64,000 nt of DNA from an uncultured Bacteroidota bacterium (GTDB lineage Bacteria > Bacteroidota > Bacteroidia > UKL13-3). The notes beneath the pieces were generated by a model. That model did no database searches. It was given only the letters and a program-made list of their open reading frames with translations, and was not told the origin of the DNA. The translations under genes were made by a program, and so were the position numbers. This document shows positions 27,765 to 36,429 of the stretch, in pieces (within the stretch, counting starts at the first letter, position 1; each line of letters begins with the position of its first letter). The stretch covers positions 1-64,000 of the forward strand of contig CAINMV010000024.1 of the NCBI GenBank assembly GCA_903850915.1. The letters are read 5' to 3'.

Positions 27765-27806
27765 AGCCACGAATTACCTTTGTTAAGTAATGACGTGGCT
27801 TTTTTT
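27765..27806 (+). terminator. Intrinsic terminator after rpoZ
   Basis: Stem AGCCACG / CGTGGCT, with a further ATTAC / GTAAT pairing inside, followed by seven or more T residues ending 10 bases before the coaBC ATG. It probably makes bamD-rpoZ a separate or attenuated unit from coaBC. Confidence 0.75.
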
Positions 27807-27816
27807 ATTTTAAATT

Positions 27817-29016
27817 ATGCTTAAAGGCAAAAAAATTGTGTTAGGTATTACTGGTAGTATTGCTGCTTACAAAACAGCAACACTGGTGAGATTCTTGGTC
27901 AAGGAGCAGGCCGAGGTAAAGGTAGTGATGACTAATAGTGCTACGCAATTTATTACGCCACTCACACTCTCCGTTTTAAGCAAAAATCCAGTTTTGAGGA
28001 GCTTTGAAGCTGCTGATAAATCGTGGAACAACCATGTGGAGCTTGGGCTATGGGCAGACTTAATAATAATTGCACCAGCAAGTGCAAATACTATCGCTAA
28101 AATGGCTAACGGAATCTGTGATAATCTGCTTTTAGCTTGTTATCTCTCCGCAAAATGTCCAATAGTGATAGCGCCTGCAATGGATCTAGATATGTACTTG
28201 CATCCTTCTACCCAGAAGAATTTAGTTACCCTCCAAGCTTTTGGAAATTTAATAATTCCACCCAACGACGGTGAGCTAGCAAGTGGCTTGTTAGGAATGG
28301 GCCGAATGGCTGAACCAGAGGAAATTTCAGCTTGGATTCGCGTATTTTTAGCACCAAAAAAAAGCAAGCTAACAAATAGAACCATACTAATAAATGCAGG
28401 ACCAACCCGAGAAGCTATAGACCCAGTGAGATATATAAGCAATCACTCTACCGGCAAAATGGGTTATGCAATTGCGGAAGAAGCAGCAAAACGAGGAGCT
28501 AACGTTATTTTAGTCTCCGGCATTACCCACTGCAAAGCCAACAATGCAAATATCAAGGTAATCCATGTTATCTCTGCTAGTGAGATGACGGAGGCGTGCC
28601 TCAAACAATTTGAAAATGCCGATGTGACAATATTAACCGCAGCTGTAGCTGATTATTCTCCAAAAAACTATTCCTCACATAAAATAAAAAAAGAAGAAAA
28701 TAACCTTTCGTTGGAACTTGTTAAAAATATTGATATTGCGAAGGAATTGGGAATGCAAAAAAGCGGAAAACAAATTATCGTTGGATTTGCGTTAGAAACG
28801 AACAATGAAGTGGGGAATGCAAAAACAAAAATAACACAAAAGAACCTTGATTTAATTGTATTAAACTCCCTTAATGATGCGGGTGCCGGTTTTGGAGCTG
28901 ACACCAACAAAATAAAAATTTTAAATCGATTAGGTGAGCAAAAAGATTTTGAATTAAAGTCAAAATCGGCCGTTGCTAAAGATATATTGGATGAAATTGA
29001 ATTAATGATATCATGA
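27817..29016 (+). CDS. coaBC: Bifunctional phosphopantothenoylcysteine decarboxylase / phosphopantothenate-cysteine ligase
   Basis: A 399-residue bifunctional enzyme of coenzyme A synthesis. The CoaC half (about 1-185) is a flavoprotein decarboxylase with GITGSIAAYKT, the catalytic His73 in NNHVELGLWAD, PASANTIAKMANGI and IAPAMDLDMY. The CoaB half (about 188-399) joins cysteine to phosphopantothenate and has INAGPTREAIDPVRYISNHS, TGKMGYAIAEEA and DVTILTAAVADYSP. Length is normal for the fusion. The stop overlaps the next ATG by four bases (ATGA), so translation is coupled to the DUF4835 gene. Confidence 0.96.
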   Translation: MLKGKKIVLGITGSIAAYKTATLVRFLVKEQAEVKVVMTNSATQFITPLTLSVLSKNPVLRSFEAADKSWNNHVELGLWADLIIIAPASANTIAKMANGICDNLLLACYLSAKCPIVIAPAMDLDMYLHPSTQKNLVTLQAFGNLIIPPNDGELASGLLGMGRMAEPEEISAWIRVFLAPKKSKLTNRTILINAGPTREAIDPVRYISNHSTGKMGYAIAEEAAKRGANVILVSGITHCKANNANIKVIHVISASEMTEACLKQFENADVTILTAAVADYSPKNYSSHKIKKEENNLSLELVKNIDIAKELGMQKSGKQIIVGFALETNNEVGNAKTKITQKNLDLIVLNSLNDAGAGFGADTNKIKILNRLGEQKDFELKSKSAVAKDILDEIELMIS

Positions 29017-29912
29017 TAAAAAAAGCACTATTCGGAATATTATTTTTTACCAGCATTATATTAAAATCGCAGGATTTTAATTGCCGTGTGCAGGTGGTAG
29101 ACCCTAATAACGATGCTGCGTTTAAGCAGGTTTTTGGAGCATTGCAAACATCTGTGCTCGAATTTTTCAATAACAGAAAATGGTGTTCTGACAATTTACT
29201 CGCCAACGAGAAAATTGAGTTAAATATCACTATTAATATAGATCAAAAATTAAGTATAGACCAATTTGTTGCAACCTTTGCTGTGCAGGCAGTTCGTCCT
29301 GTTTTTGGAACTAATTATACTACACCAATACTTAACTATATCGACAAAGACTTCTCTTTTCGCTATGCTGAATTACAAAGCATGGACTTTAACGAAAATC
29401 AATACAATAATCTCACCTCCTTTTTGGGGTTTTATGCAAATGTAGTACTCGGTTTAGAATACGACTCCTTTGGGGCAGAAGGTGGAGGCAGTTATTATAC
29501 AAAGGCCCAAACCATTGTGAATGTGGCCCAAAGCGCTCCTGAAGCAGGATGGAAACAAGTGATGGGCGCAAGAAGCATCAACCGCTACACCCTTGCCACC
29601 GATTTAAACAACTCTCGTTTTAAAATCTTGCATGAGAGTATTTACAAATATCATCGTCTCGGTTTAGATGCCATGACTAAAGACGCTTCAGCCTCTAGAG
29701 CCGTCGTTACTGAAGTATTAAATGCATTATACACTTTAGCAAAACAAAATCCGAATACATTGGGAATAAAAATATTTTTTGATGCAAAAGCACGTGAAAT
29801 TGTTGAAATTTATAAAAAGGCCGACAATAGTGAAAAAACAAAAATCGTAGATATGTTGAAACAAATCGACATCAAAAATGCTATGATTTACGACGGAATC
29901 TTTGCTAAATAG
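29013..29912 (+). CDS. DUF4835 family protein (PorD-like)
   Basis: A 299-residue exported protein with a signal peptide (MIKKALFGILFFTSIILKSQ). It matches DUF4835, a Bacteroidota family regularly placed just after coaBC; some annotation schemes call it the T9SS protein PorD. Features are NCRVQVVDPN, QTSVLEFFNNRKW, INITINIDQ-type strands and LNYIDKDFSFRYAELQSM. The association with type IX secretion is from the literature and naming, not visible here, so I keep the DUF name. The ATG overlaps the coaBC stop, and the next gene starts 5 bases after the stop, so the three are one transcription unit. Confidence 0.88.
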   Translation: MIKKALFGILFFTSIILKSQDFNCRVQVVDPNNDAAFKQVFGALQTSVLEFFNNRKWCSDNLLANEKIELNITINIDQKLSIDQFVATFAVQAVRPVFGTNYTTPILNYIDKDFSFRYAELQSMDFNENQYNNLTSFLGFYANVVLGLEYDSFGAEGGGSYYTKAQTIVNVAQSAPEAGWKQVMGARSINRYTLATDLNNSRFKILHESIYKYHRLGLDAMTKDASASRAVVTEVLNALYTLAKQNPNTLGIKIFFDAKAREIVEIYKKADNSEKTKIVDMLKQIDIKNAMIYDGIFAK

Positions 29913-29917
29913 GTTCG

Positions 29918-30865
29918 GTGAAGCTCATTCATACATTAACGGTTGTTCCGCCTGCACAGTTGCAGCGCATCGATATTTATCTTTCTACAAAGCTTCGAAA
30001 GTTTTCTCGCAATAAAATTCAAAATTTAATTTTCAGGAAGGCAGTACTTGTAAACTCAAATCCTGTTGAGGCAGATTACAAATTGCAATGGAATGATAGG
30101 ATTGAAGTTTATTCACCATTCAATACTTACAATGAAAATGTCACACCTGAGAATATCCCTATAGAAATTATTTATGAAGATGCTTCGATAATTGTGGTAA
30201 ATAAGCCTAGTGGAATGCCTGTTCATAAGGGACTTGGCAACTACAGAGGGACTTTGCTTAATGCGCTAGCATATCATTTTATTGCCTGTTGCGAAACAGT
30301 AAACATCGAACAGGGTGCTATTCATAGGTTAGATAGTGGCACATCGGGATTAATCGTTTTTGCCAAGAACAAGAACGCAAAAAAGCATCTTGAAAAACAA
30401 ATCAAGAACAACGCAATGCATCGCACTTATCATGCTTTAGTTTGGGGGATAGTTGCAGAAAATGACGGTGAAATAGATGTGCCGATAGGCAGGAATCCAT
30501 CAAATCCAATGGTAATTCAAGCTTTCCCATTTCGTGATCAAGGTAAGGCTTCTTTAACAAATTATACGGTTGTGCAACGGTTCAGATTTGCAACATTGGT
30601 TCAGTGTCACTTGTTTAGTGGGCGCACGCATCAAATTAGAATTCACATGCAGTTTATTGGCCACGCCTTACTAGGCGACCCAAGATATGCTAGTAATTTT
30701 AAGTTTAAAGACATTGAAGAATTGTTAGTTAACCAGCAAGTATCGCATCAGCTACTTCATGCGCATTCATTACAATTTGAGCATCCTGAGACATCGATAA
30801 TGTGCCATTTTGAAGCACCATATGATAACCGCTTCGAAGTCATATTAGCTTCTTTAAAACAATGA
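29918..30865 (+). CDS. RluA-family pseudouridine synthase
   Basis: A 315-residue pseudouridine synthase. The N-terminal S4-like region (about 1-65) has RIDIYLSTKLRKFSRNKIQN; the catalytic domain carries GAIHRLDSGTSGLIVFAKN (Asp139) and FSGRTHQIRIHM. The target (tRNA or rRNA uridine) cannot be decided. The start is a GTG 5 bases after the DUF4835 stop, and no upstream ATG is in frame. In related genomes recN often occupies this spot after coaBC-DUF4835. Its 3' end overlaps the convergent arginase gene by 12 bases, leaving no room for a separate terminator. Confidence 0.91.
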   Translation: MKLIHTLTVVPPAQLQRIDIYLSTKLRKFSRNKIQNLIFRKAVLVNSNPVEADYKLQWNDRIEVYSPFNTYNENVTPENIPIEIIYEDASIIVVNKPSGMPVHKGLGNYRGTLLNALAYHFIACCETVNIEQGAIHRLDSGTSGLIVFAKNKNAKKHLEKQIKNNAMHRTYHALVWGIVAENDGEIDVPIGRNPSNPMVIQAFPFRDQGKASLTNYTVVQRFRFATLVQCHLFSGRTHQIRIHMQFIGHALLGDPRYASNFKFKDIEELLVNQQVSHQLLHAHSLQFEHPETSIMCHFEAPYDNRFEVILASLKQ

Positions 30866-31801
30866 ATCTATAATTTCAAGTGCCATTCTAGCGGTCTTGT
30901 TTTCGATATCAAGCAGTGGATTGACTTCTGTCAATTCAAAACAACATATGCGGTCATCTTTCAAAAGTAATTGCAATAACTTTTTAGCTTCAAGTTCACT
31001 CAACCCACTATCGACAGGGGTTCCGGTTCCCGGCACCAAACTTTTATCTAAGCTGTCGATGTCAAAACTTACATACAAATAATCACAGTGAGCTAAGTGT
31101 TTAGTAGCCTCGTCGGCAACTTCTTTTATGCTCATGCTTCGAAAGTCGATGGGATCGATAACTTTAATATTATGCGTTTCTATTAATTCATCCTCTTCAA
31201 TTTCAGTGTCACGCAATCCGATGTAAACAACATCTTGTGGTAATATCTTTGGTTCAATTTCACGACTTCCCAAGTATTTTAATTTATTCCAAAATTCAGT
31301 TTCGCGTTTACTGATTCGATATTCCTTAATACCATCGAATCCTAAACTAGCTCCCATGGGCATGCCGTGCATGTTGCCACTTGGAGAGGAATATGGTGAA
31401 TGAAGATCGGCGTGAGCATCGACCCAAATTACACCAATACGTGCTTCGTTATAATAGTTTTTAATACCAGCAATTGTGCCAATGGCGTTGCTGTGATCGC
31501 CGGAGATAATAAGAGGGAATTTTTTTTCACGCAAACATTTTTCAGTTGCTTCAGCAATTAACTTACACTGACTATAAACTTTATCGATGTATTTAGCTTG
31601 CTTATGCACCGAAGGTTTAAGCAGCTCGGAATTAAAATCCTTAACAGCTACAATTTGCTTTTGCCTTCTTTTCTCTTCACTATAAAAAAAAGTATTATCC
31701 TTGGTGATATCAGCCATTTTAATAGCATCAATTCCCAAGCTAGCCCCACGAAGTCGGCCTCCCAACTCACTTCTCACCTCTAGTATTCGAATGTTGTTCA
31801 T
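30854..31801 (-). CDS. Arginase/agmatinase family protein (ureohydrolase)
   Basis: A 315-residue ureohydrolase. The binuclear manganese site is fully visible: GDHSNAIGT (His), VDAHADLHSP (Asp-x-His-x-Asp) and FDIDSLDKS (Asp-x-Asp). VPGTGTPVDSGL is the substrate-loop signature. The sequence is closer to arginase (L-arginine to ornithine and urea) than to agmatinase, but no neighbouring gene decides it. I chose the ATG at 31801: the longer frame from 31867 would begin upstream of the TACTTTTG box at 31808-31815. The 3' end overlaps the convergent pseudouridine synthase gene. Confidence 0.92.
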   Translation of the reverse strand: MNNIRILEVRSELGGRLRGASLGIDAIKMADITKDNTFFYSEEKRRQKQIVAVKDFNSELLKPSVHKQAKYIDKVYSQCKLIAEATEKCLREKKFPLIISGDHSNAIGTIAGIKNYYNEARIGVIWVDAHADLHSPYSSPSGNMHGMPMGASLGFDGIKEYRISKRETEFWNKLKYLGSREIEPKILPQDVVYIGLRDTEIEEDELIETHNIKVIDPIDFRSMSIKEVADEATKHLAHCDYLYVSFDIDSLDKSLVPGTGTPVDSGLSELEAKKLLQLLLKDDRICCFELTEVNPLLDIENKTARMALEIIDSLF

Positions 31802-31807
31802 GCTCTG

Positions 31808-31815
31808 CAAAAGTA
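31808..31815 (-). promoter_or_regulatory. -7 promoter box of the arginase gene
   Basis: Minus-strand TACTTTTG followed by C; only 6 bases separate it from the ATG at 31801, implying a leaderless or nearly leaderless transcript. Confidence 0.55.
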
Positions 31816-31966
31816 AGAATTTTAATACAACTGAATAAAGTATAAAAAATAGGGTGCAATGGCCCAAAATGATCGATTTTATTGATATCGTCGTAAATTT
31901 TAATTTAATTTAGACTTTATTCCTTAATCGTTGATAACTACTTTTTAAATAAAAACGCCACTTACT

Positions 31967-31974
31967 TATATTTG
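31967..31974 (+). promoter_or_regulatory. -7 promoter box of the T9SS gene at 32018
   Basis: TATATTTG, matching TAnnTTTG, 43 bases before the ATG; the leader would be about 38 bases. Confidence 0.5.
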
Positions 31975-32017
31975 GACTTTTTAAAATTCCCAATTTTATC
32001 TTGTCTTTATTCGTATA

Positions 32018-33424
32018 ATGAAAAATAATATTCTGGTGGTATTCTTATTGCTTAGCATCATGGCCAAAGCACAGCAAATTTCTTTCCAAAAGAACTATGC
32101 TAAAGGCGACCACTCCTATATTTCGGCATTAACCGAACTGAAAAATGCTGATATGATACTTGCTTATTCTAGCATCATCATAGATACTTCACATTTGGGG
32201 CCGCACACCATATCACAGCATCTAATGAAGATTGATAAAAATGGTAATGAACTATGGGACAAGGCATTAATTGCAGACACAACTAGGTTTGAGCAAGATA
32301 GATTTACAACACAATATATTGATGAGCTGCCTGATGGCTCTCTGCTACTTGACATCACCCATCCTTATGGTGAAAAGTATATCGCGCGTTTTGATGCAAA
32401 TGGCAATCAGCAGTGGCAAACGTATATCCATAATTCCTTCGGCGATTTGAATATTTATAGCCAATTATTAAAGCAGCATGGACGCAACCTCGCTGTTTCA
32501 GACGGAACTGCTATTGTTGTGGGGCAGTCTTTTATGGCAGGCATCTCAAAAGCTACCCTTACATTTCTTAATAAAGGTGGTGACAGTCACTACGATCGGT
32601 ATTATTACAATGGGTATTTTAATGATGCCTATTATCTAAATTTCGAACATATTTACACCGTTGGTGTAGAACAAAATGGCATAACCGAAACTCTCAATTT
32701 TAGCGATTTAAAAACAGACGGCTCAACAAACTATCAAATTAGAAATACACATAAAATTGGCGAAAAGATAATAACAACGGCCTTCAGCTACACCTACGAT
32801 AAAATAAGAGTGGCGGAGAGTATTTCAAGAAAAGATACCGCATTTTGGGTTAATCTTTACGAGTATAACCACCAAGGCCAGCTCTTATCGACCACCACAC
32901 ATAAACTTAGTTGCGCTGCTGTATATCTTAATCTTTCAGGTAGTGAAATCGATTGGGTGTTAAGCAGTCAATGCAAGGCCGAATCAAGCCAAACAATTGA
33001 GAAAATGCGGTCTAACAAAGTGTTAGCTTTTACCTTTACTGATAGCTTTGATAATGTGACTGTGCTAAAAAAGCTTCAAGACGAGAACTACATTTTCGCC
33101 TTTAGTAAAGGTTCTGGAATTAATATCTGGAAGTTGAACAGCCGTGGAACTTTGCAAACAGGAGTAACTACTGAAGGTCTATTTTTCCCAAATCCCACAA
33201 AAAGCAATTTGGGATTTATAGGAAACTCAGACACCCATAATCACAGTTTGGCAATCAAATTATTTGATATGACCGGTAATTTAATACGTACATATTCATT
33301 TGCAGCTATGGAAGAAGTTGTTTTAAACGTAAGCAACATACGCGAAGGAATTTATATCTATAATGTCCTAACCGACCTAGGTGCAGAACTAAAAGGTAAA
33401 ATTGTAATCGCCCAAAAATATTAA
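32018..33424 (+). CDS. Secreted protein with type A T9SS sorting domain
   Basis: A 468-residue exported protein. It has a signal peptide (MKNNILVVFLLLSIMAKAQ). The middle region has strand-rich repeats such as LMKIDKNGNELWDKAL and IARFDANGNQQWQTYI, typical of a beta-propeller-like region in Bacteroidota secreted proteins. The C-terminal type A sorting domain (about 390-468) has FFPNPTKSNLGF, IKLFDMTGNLIRTY and EGIYIYNVLTD, ending KIVIAQKY. The protein is exported by T9SS and its tail is then cleaved; no enzymatic motif is present. Surface or extracellular location is predicted; the function is unknown. It is a single gene, divergent from arginase. Confidence 0.88.
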   Translation: MKNNILVVFLLLSIMAKAQQISFQKNYAKGDHSYISALTELKNADMILAYSSIIIDTSHLGPHTISQHLMKIDKNGNELWDKALIADTTRFEQDRFTTQYIDELPDGSLLLDITHPYGEKYIARFDANGNQQWQTYIHNSFGDLNIYSQLLKQHGRNLAVSDGTAIVVGQSFMAGISKATLTFLNKGGDSHYDRYYYNGYFNDAYYLNFEHIYTVGVEQNGITETLNFSDLKTDGSTNYQIRNTHKIGEKIITTAFSYTYDKIRVAESISRKDTAFWVNLYEYNHQGQLLSTTTHKLSCAAVYLNLSGSEIDWVLSSQCKAESSQTIEKMRSNKVLAFTFTDSFDNVTVLKKLQDENYIFAFSKGSGINIWKLNSRGTLQTGVTTEGLFFPNPTKSNLGFIGNSDTHNHSLAIKLFDMTGNLIRTYSFAAMEEVVLNVSNIREGIYIYNVLTDLGAELKGKIVIAQKY

Positions 33425-33574
33425 ATCATTTCAGTTCAAAATATAAAACTAATTATAACATTCTCTACCCAAAGTGTTTGGTATAACAAAGTCTCATAAG
33501 TTATTTCGTTTCTCTGGCAAATATTCTGCTAAAGCTTCGTATTTTAATTCATCACCGTTACATCGTTAATTTTA

Positions 33575-33582
33575 TAACTTTG
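33575..33582 (+). promoter_or_regulatory. -7 promoter box of folP
   Basis: TAACTTTG followed by C, only 4 bases before the GTG start, so the mRNA probably begins at or very near the start codon. Confidence 0.5.
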
Positions 33583-33586
33583 CATT

Positions 33587-34411
33587 GTGTTTATCAATTG
33601 CAATGGTACTTTAGTAAATGTCCAAACACCATTGGTTATGGGCATTATCAATCTCACTCCTGATTCGTTTTTTAGCTCTAGCCGTGCTGAAAACGACAAT
33701 CAAATATTACATTCATGCGAAAAAATGCTAGCTGCAGGCGCCACATTTATTGATATCGGAGGCTACTCTACCCGTCCTGGAGCATCTCATATAAGTGAAG
33801 AAGAAGAATTGTCGCGAGTGATTCATGGTGTTAAAACAATCAAAAAATCTTTCAAGGATGTCATACTTTCTGTCGACACATTCAGGAGTGAAGTGGCCCG
33901 TATAGCTGTAGAAAATGGGGTTGCAATGGTAAACGATATTTCTGCTGGAGATGATGATCCATTAATGATGAAGACCATAGCAAAGCTTCAAGTTCCATAT
34001 ATTATGATGCATAAAAGGGGTACGCCAAAAAACATGAATTCGTTTACCTCATATGGTGATGTTACACAAGAGGTCCTTGATTATTTAATTGAAAAAGTCA
34101 ATACATGCACAAAAATACATATTCATGATACTGTTGTTGATCCTGGATTTGGATTTGCAAAAACGCTGGATCAAAATTACACCTTACTTCAAAATCTTGA
34201 TGTTTTAAAGATTTTGAAGAAGCCAGTTTTGGTAGGGATTTCACGAAAAAAGATGATTCAAGAAGTGATTCAATCTGATGCAGGAAACGCGTTAAATGGA
34301 ACAACCGTAGCAAATACCATTGCGCTTTTAAAGGGTGCCAACATTTTGAGAGTGCATGATGTTAAGGAGGCGATAGAGTGTATTAAAATCGTGCGCCAAA
34401 TCAATAAATAA
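33587..34411 (+). CDS. folP: Dihydropteroate synthase
   Basis: A 274-residue TIM-barrel enzyme of folate synthesis that joins p-aminobenzoate to dihydropterin pyrophosphate; it is the target of sulfonamides. Signatures are MGIINLTPDSFFSSS, FIDIGGYSTRPGA, LSVDTFRSEVA, VNDISAGDDD, IMMHKRGTP and the ending PVLVGISRKKM. The start is a GTG at 33587 because no in-frame ATG precedes the first conserved strand (next Met is residue 18). The promoter box 4 bases upstream suggests a leaderless mRNA. It is a single gene. Confidence 0.96.
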   Translation: MFINCNGTLVNVQTPLVMGIINLTPDSFFSSSRAENDNQILHSCEKMLAAGATFIDIGGYSTRPGASHISEEEELSRVIHGVKTIKKSFKDVILSVDTFRSEVARIAVENGVAMVNDISAGDDDPLMMKTIAKLQVPYIMMHKRGTPKNMNSFTSYGDVTQEVLDYLIEKVNTCTKIHIHDTVVDPGFGFAKTLDQNYTLLQNLDVLKILKKPVLVGISRKKMIQEVIQSDAGNALNGTTVANTIALLKGANILRVHDVKEAIECIKIVRQINK

Positions 34412-34432
34412 TAAAAAGCAACGAAAAAAAAT

Positions 34433-34440
34433 TATCTTCG
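34433..34440 (+). promoter_or_regulatory. Putative -7 box of the T9SS gene at 34474 (TTCG variant)
   Basis: TATCTTCG, the same octamer as before bamD, 33 bases before the ATG. Confidence 0.4.
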
Positions 34441-34473
34441 TCAAACGAATCAAGCTATTACATCAACCCAAAC

Positions 34474-35844
34474 ATGAGAAAATTACTATTCCTTAACACA
34501 CTACTCTTATTTAGTTGCATTACGAAGGCTCAAATTCTTAATGCAGATTTCGAAAACTGGAATACAATTACATTTGACAATATTGACACTTGGACAACGC
34601 AAGGTAAGGTGACAAAAGTAGCTTCAGCACAACAAGGTAGTTTTGCTGCAAAAATTGAAACAAACAATCAAGGATTACTTTTAACACCAGGGGCGATGGC
34701 CTTAACAAGTGCTTTTCCAGATGGATATCCATACACATCTAAAATTGATACTGTTAAAATTTGGGTGAAATACAATATCGCAAATATGGATACTGCAACC
34801 ATCCATATTGAACAATTTAATAATGTCAATTTAGTGCGCGCTGGTAATCGATTTGTTACAGCAGGCAATGTTGGTAACTGGACAGAGCTAAGTATTCCAA
34901 TGGAGGCATTGGATACAATATCTAATCCATTATCCATTCTAATCACTATCAATAACACACTTGACTACAACCCTCAAATTACCAGCTTTATTGTTGTTGA
35001 TAACATCCGTTGTTACTATAAAGGCATATTGCAAACAAGCCTTCCAAACAATAGCTTCGAAACATGGACGTCACAGTCTATAAAAGAAATCACCGATTGG
35101 ACCACCAGTAATGAGTTATTATCACAGTTTGGAATTGATAGCATTAACTGTGAACAAACATCATCAGCGCAAAAAGGAAATTATGGAGTAAAGATTCATA
35201 CTATAGATATTTTTGGAACTTTTATTCCTGGAGGTATGGTAACCGGAGCGCATCGACTTGACGCAGCTCAAGATCCAGCCACCTTCCCAACAATTGCAGT
35301 AAATGAACGATATAGCTCACTTAGTGGATATCTTAAATTTACCAAACAAGCCACTGATTTTGGAGAAGCCGCTGTATACATGTTTAAAAATGGATTGCTC
35401 ATTGGCCAAGGTCATTACTACCAAAAAGGATCTCTAAATACTTACACGCAGTTTGAAGCTAAGATAGATTATGACCTCTCTTTCAGTGGCATTCCGGATA
35501 GTGCTACAATTATCTTCCTATCTGCTTCCGATCCTAATAATGCTAGCGGAGCATGTGTTTTATGGGTAGACAACATTCAATTAAATAAATTTAGCCTAGG
35601 AATTAAAAACAACCAAGAGAAGCATCTCGTTTACCCTAATCCTTTCAACAATGAACTCCATTTCAACTGCAATGCAGAAGATGCTATGGCAATTATTACC
35701 GCATCGGATGGTAAGGAAGTTTTCTCTCAAACTATGAGTAAAGGCAGAAACGACATAAATACAATCGCCCTCGCAAATGGCGTTTATATTTTGAAAATTA
35801 TAGATGGTAATGAACTCAGTACAATTAAGATTGTGAAACGCTAA
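34474..35844 (+). CDS. Secreted protein with PCMD-like domains and type A T9SS tail
   Basis: A 456-residue exported protein. It has a signal peptide (MRKLLFLNTLLLFSCITKAQ). Two similar beta-sandwich domains follow: about 21-182 (NADFENWNTITFDNIDTW...) and about 190-370 (NNSFETWTSQSIKEITDW...). Both start with the N-x-F-E-x-W pattern seen in carbohydrate-binding-like (PCMD/CBM-like) domains. The C-terminal type A sorting domain (about 385-456) has LVYPNPFNNELHF and NGVYILKIID, ending IKIVKR. The two halves look like an internal duplication. Ligand binding, perhaps sugar, is inferred from the fold only. It is exported by T9SS. Confidence 0.85.
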   Translation: MRKLLFLNTLLLFSCITKAQILNADFENWNTITFDNIDTWTTQGKVTKVASAQQGSFAAKIETNNQGLLLTPGAMALTSAFPDGYPYTSKIDTVKIWVKYNIANMDTATIHIEQFNNVNLVRAGNRFVTAGNVGNWTELSIPMEALDTISNPLSILITINNTLDYNPQITSFIVVDNIRCYYKGILQTSLPNNSFETWTSQSIKEITDWTTSNELLSQFGIDSINCEQTSSAQKGNYGVKIHTIDIFGTFIPGGMVTGAHRLDAAQDPATFPTIAVNERYSSLSGYLKFTKQATDFGEAAVYMFKNGLLIGQGHYYQKGSLNTYTQFEAKIDYDLSFSGIPDSATIIFLSASDPNNASGACVLWVDNIQLNKFSLGIKNNQEKHLVYPNPFNNELHFNCNAEDAMAIITASDGKEVFSQTMSKGRNDINTIALANGVYILKIIDGNELSTIKIVKR

Positions 35845-35890
35845 TCAGCCGATCTAACTATTGCATTTTTATTTGAATGTACTTTGAAAG

Positions 35891-36364
35891 CTAATTTCTT
35901 TTTGCTTTCATGGCATCAAGAACTTCTGAGAACTGATCTGCATTACTATAACCAACACTCATTTCTACAATTGTGGTTTTTCCGCTTGGAATAAGGAATA
36001 TAATAGTAGGATAACCTGTAACTCCAGCATGGTTTGTGATTTCATAGAGCAACTGCTTTCCATCGTATTGCTTCCCTTTAAAAAGATAAGTCTGATTTAA
36101 CTCCGGATTTAGTTTAATTGGAACGAAGTCCGCCGCAATTTTATTTTGAATTTGCTGATTACTGTAAGTGTCTTTATCCATCTTTTTGCACCAACCACAC
36201 CATTCCGTGTAGCAGTCAACCAACGCAATTTTCTTCTTCTTAGTAGCTAATGCCGAGCCATCATTCCACCCCATCCATTTCATTTCTGGCACCGCCTGAT
36301 TAGGCTTAAAAGAGGTTACAGAGAAGAATAATGCAGTGATTACGAGTATTTTAATAGATTTCAT
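35891..36364 (-). CDS. Periplasmic thioredoxin-family protein
   Basis: A 157-residue exported thioredoxin-fold protein. A signal peptide covers about residues 1-24. The active site is CYTEWCGWCKKMDKDTY, with the redox pair in WCGWC. The conserved cis-Pro appears in VTGYPTIIFL. The WCxWC-KKM-D pattern matches the DUF255/thioredoxin_7 group that reduces or isomerises disulfides in the envelope. The substrate is unknown. The gene is alone, convergent with the T9SS gene, and has a TATATTTG box 4 bases before its ATG. Confidence 0.9.
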   Translation of the reverse strand: MKSIKILVITALFFSVTSFKPNQAVPEMKWMGWNDGSALATKKKKIALVDCYTEWCGWCKKMDKDTYSNQQIQNKIAADFVPIKLNPELNQTYLFKGKQYDGKQLLYEITNHAGVTGYPTIIFLIPSGKTTIVEMSVGYSNADQFSEVLDAMKAKRN

Positions 36365-36368
36365 AATT

Positions 36369-36376
36369 CAAATATA
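36369..36376 (-). promoter_or_regulatory. -7 promoter box of the thioredoxin gene
   Basis: Minus-strand TATATTTG, 4 bases before the ATG at 36364; consistent with a leaderless transcript. Confidence 0.5.
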
Positions 36377-36429
36377 AGGCAACAATAAGAAATAACAAAG
36401 CTAAATAACAAAGATTAAATACACTTAGG

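Noticed and set aside
31801-31867. Extended start of the arginase gene at 31867
   Set aside because: A TAnnTTTG promoter box at 31808-31815 lies between this start and the ATG at 31801, and the extra 22 residues have no family similarity.
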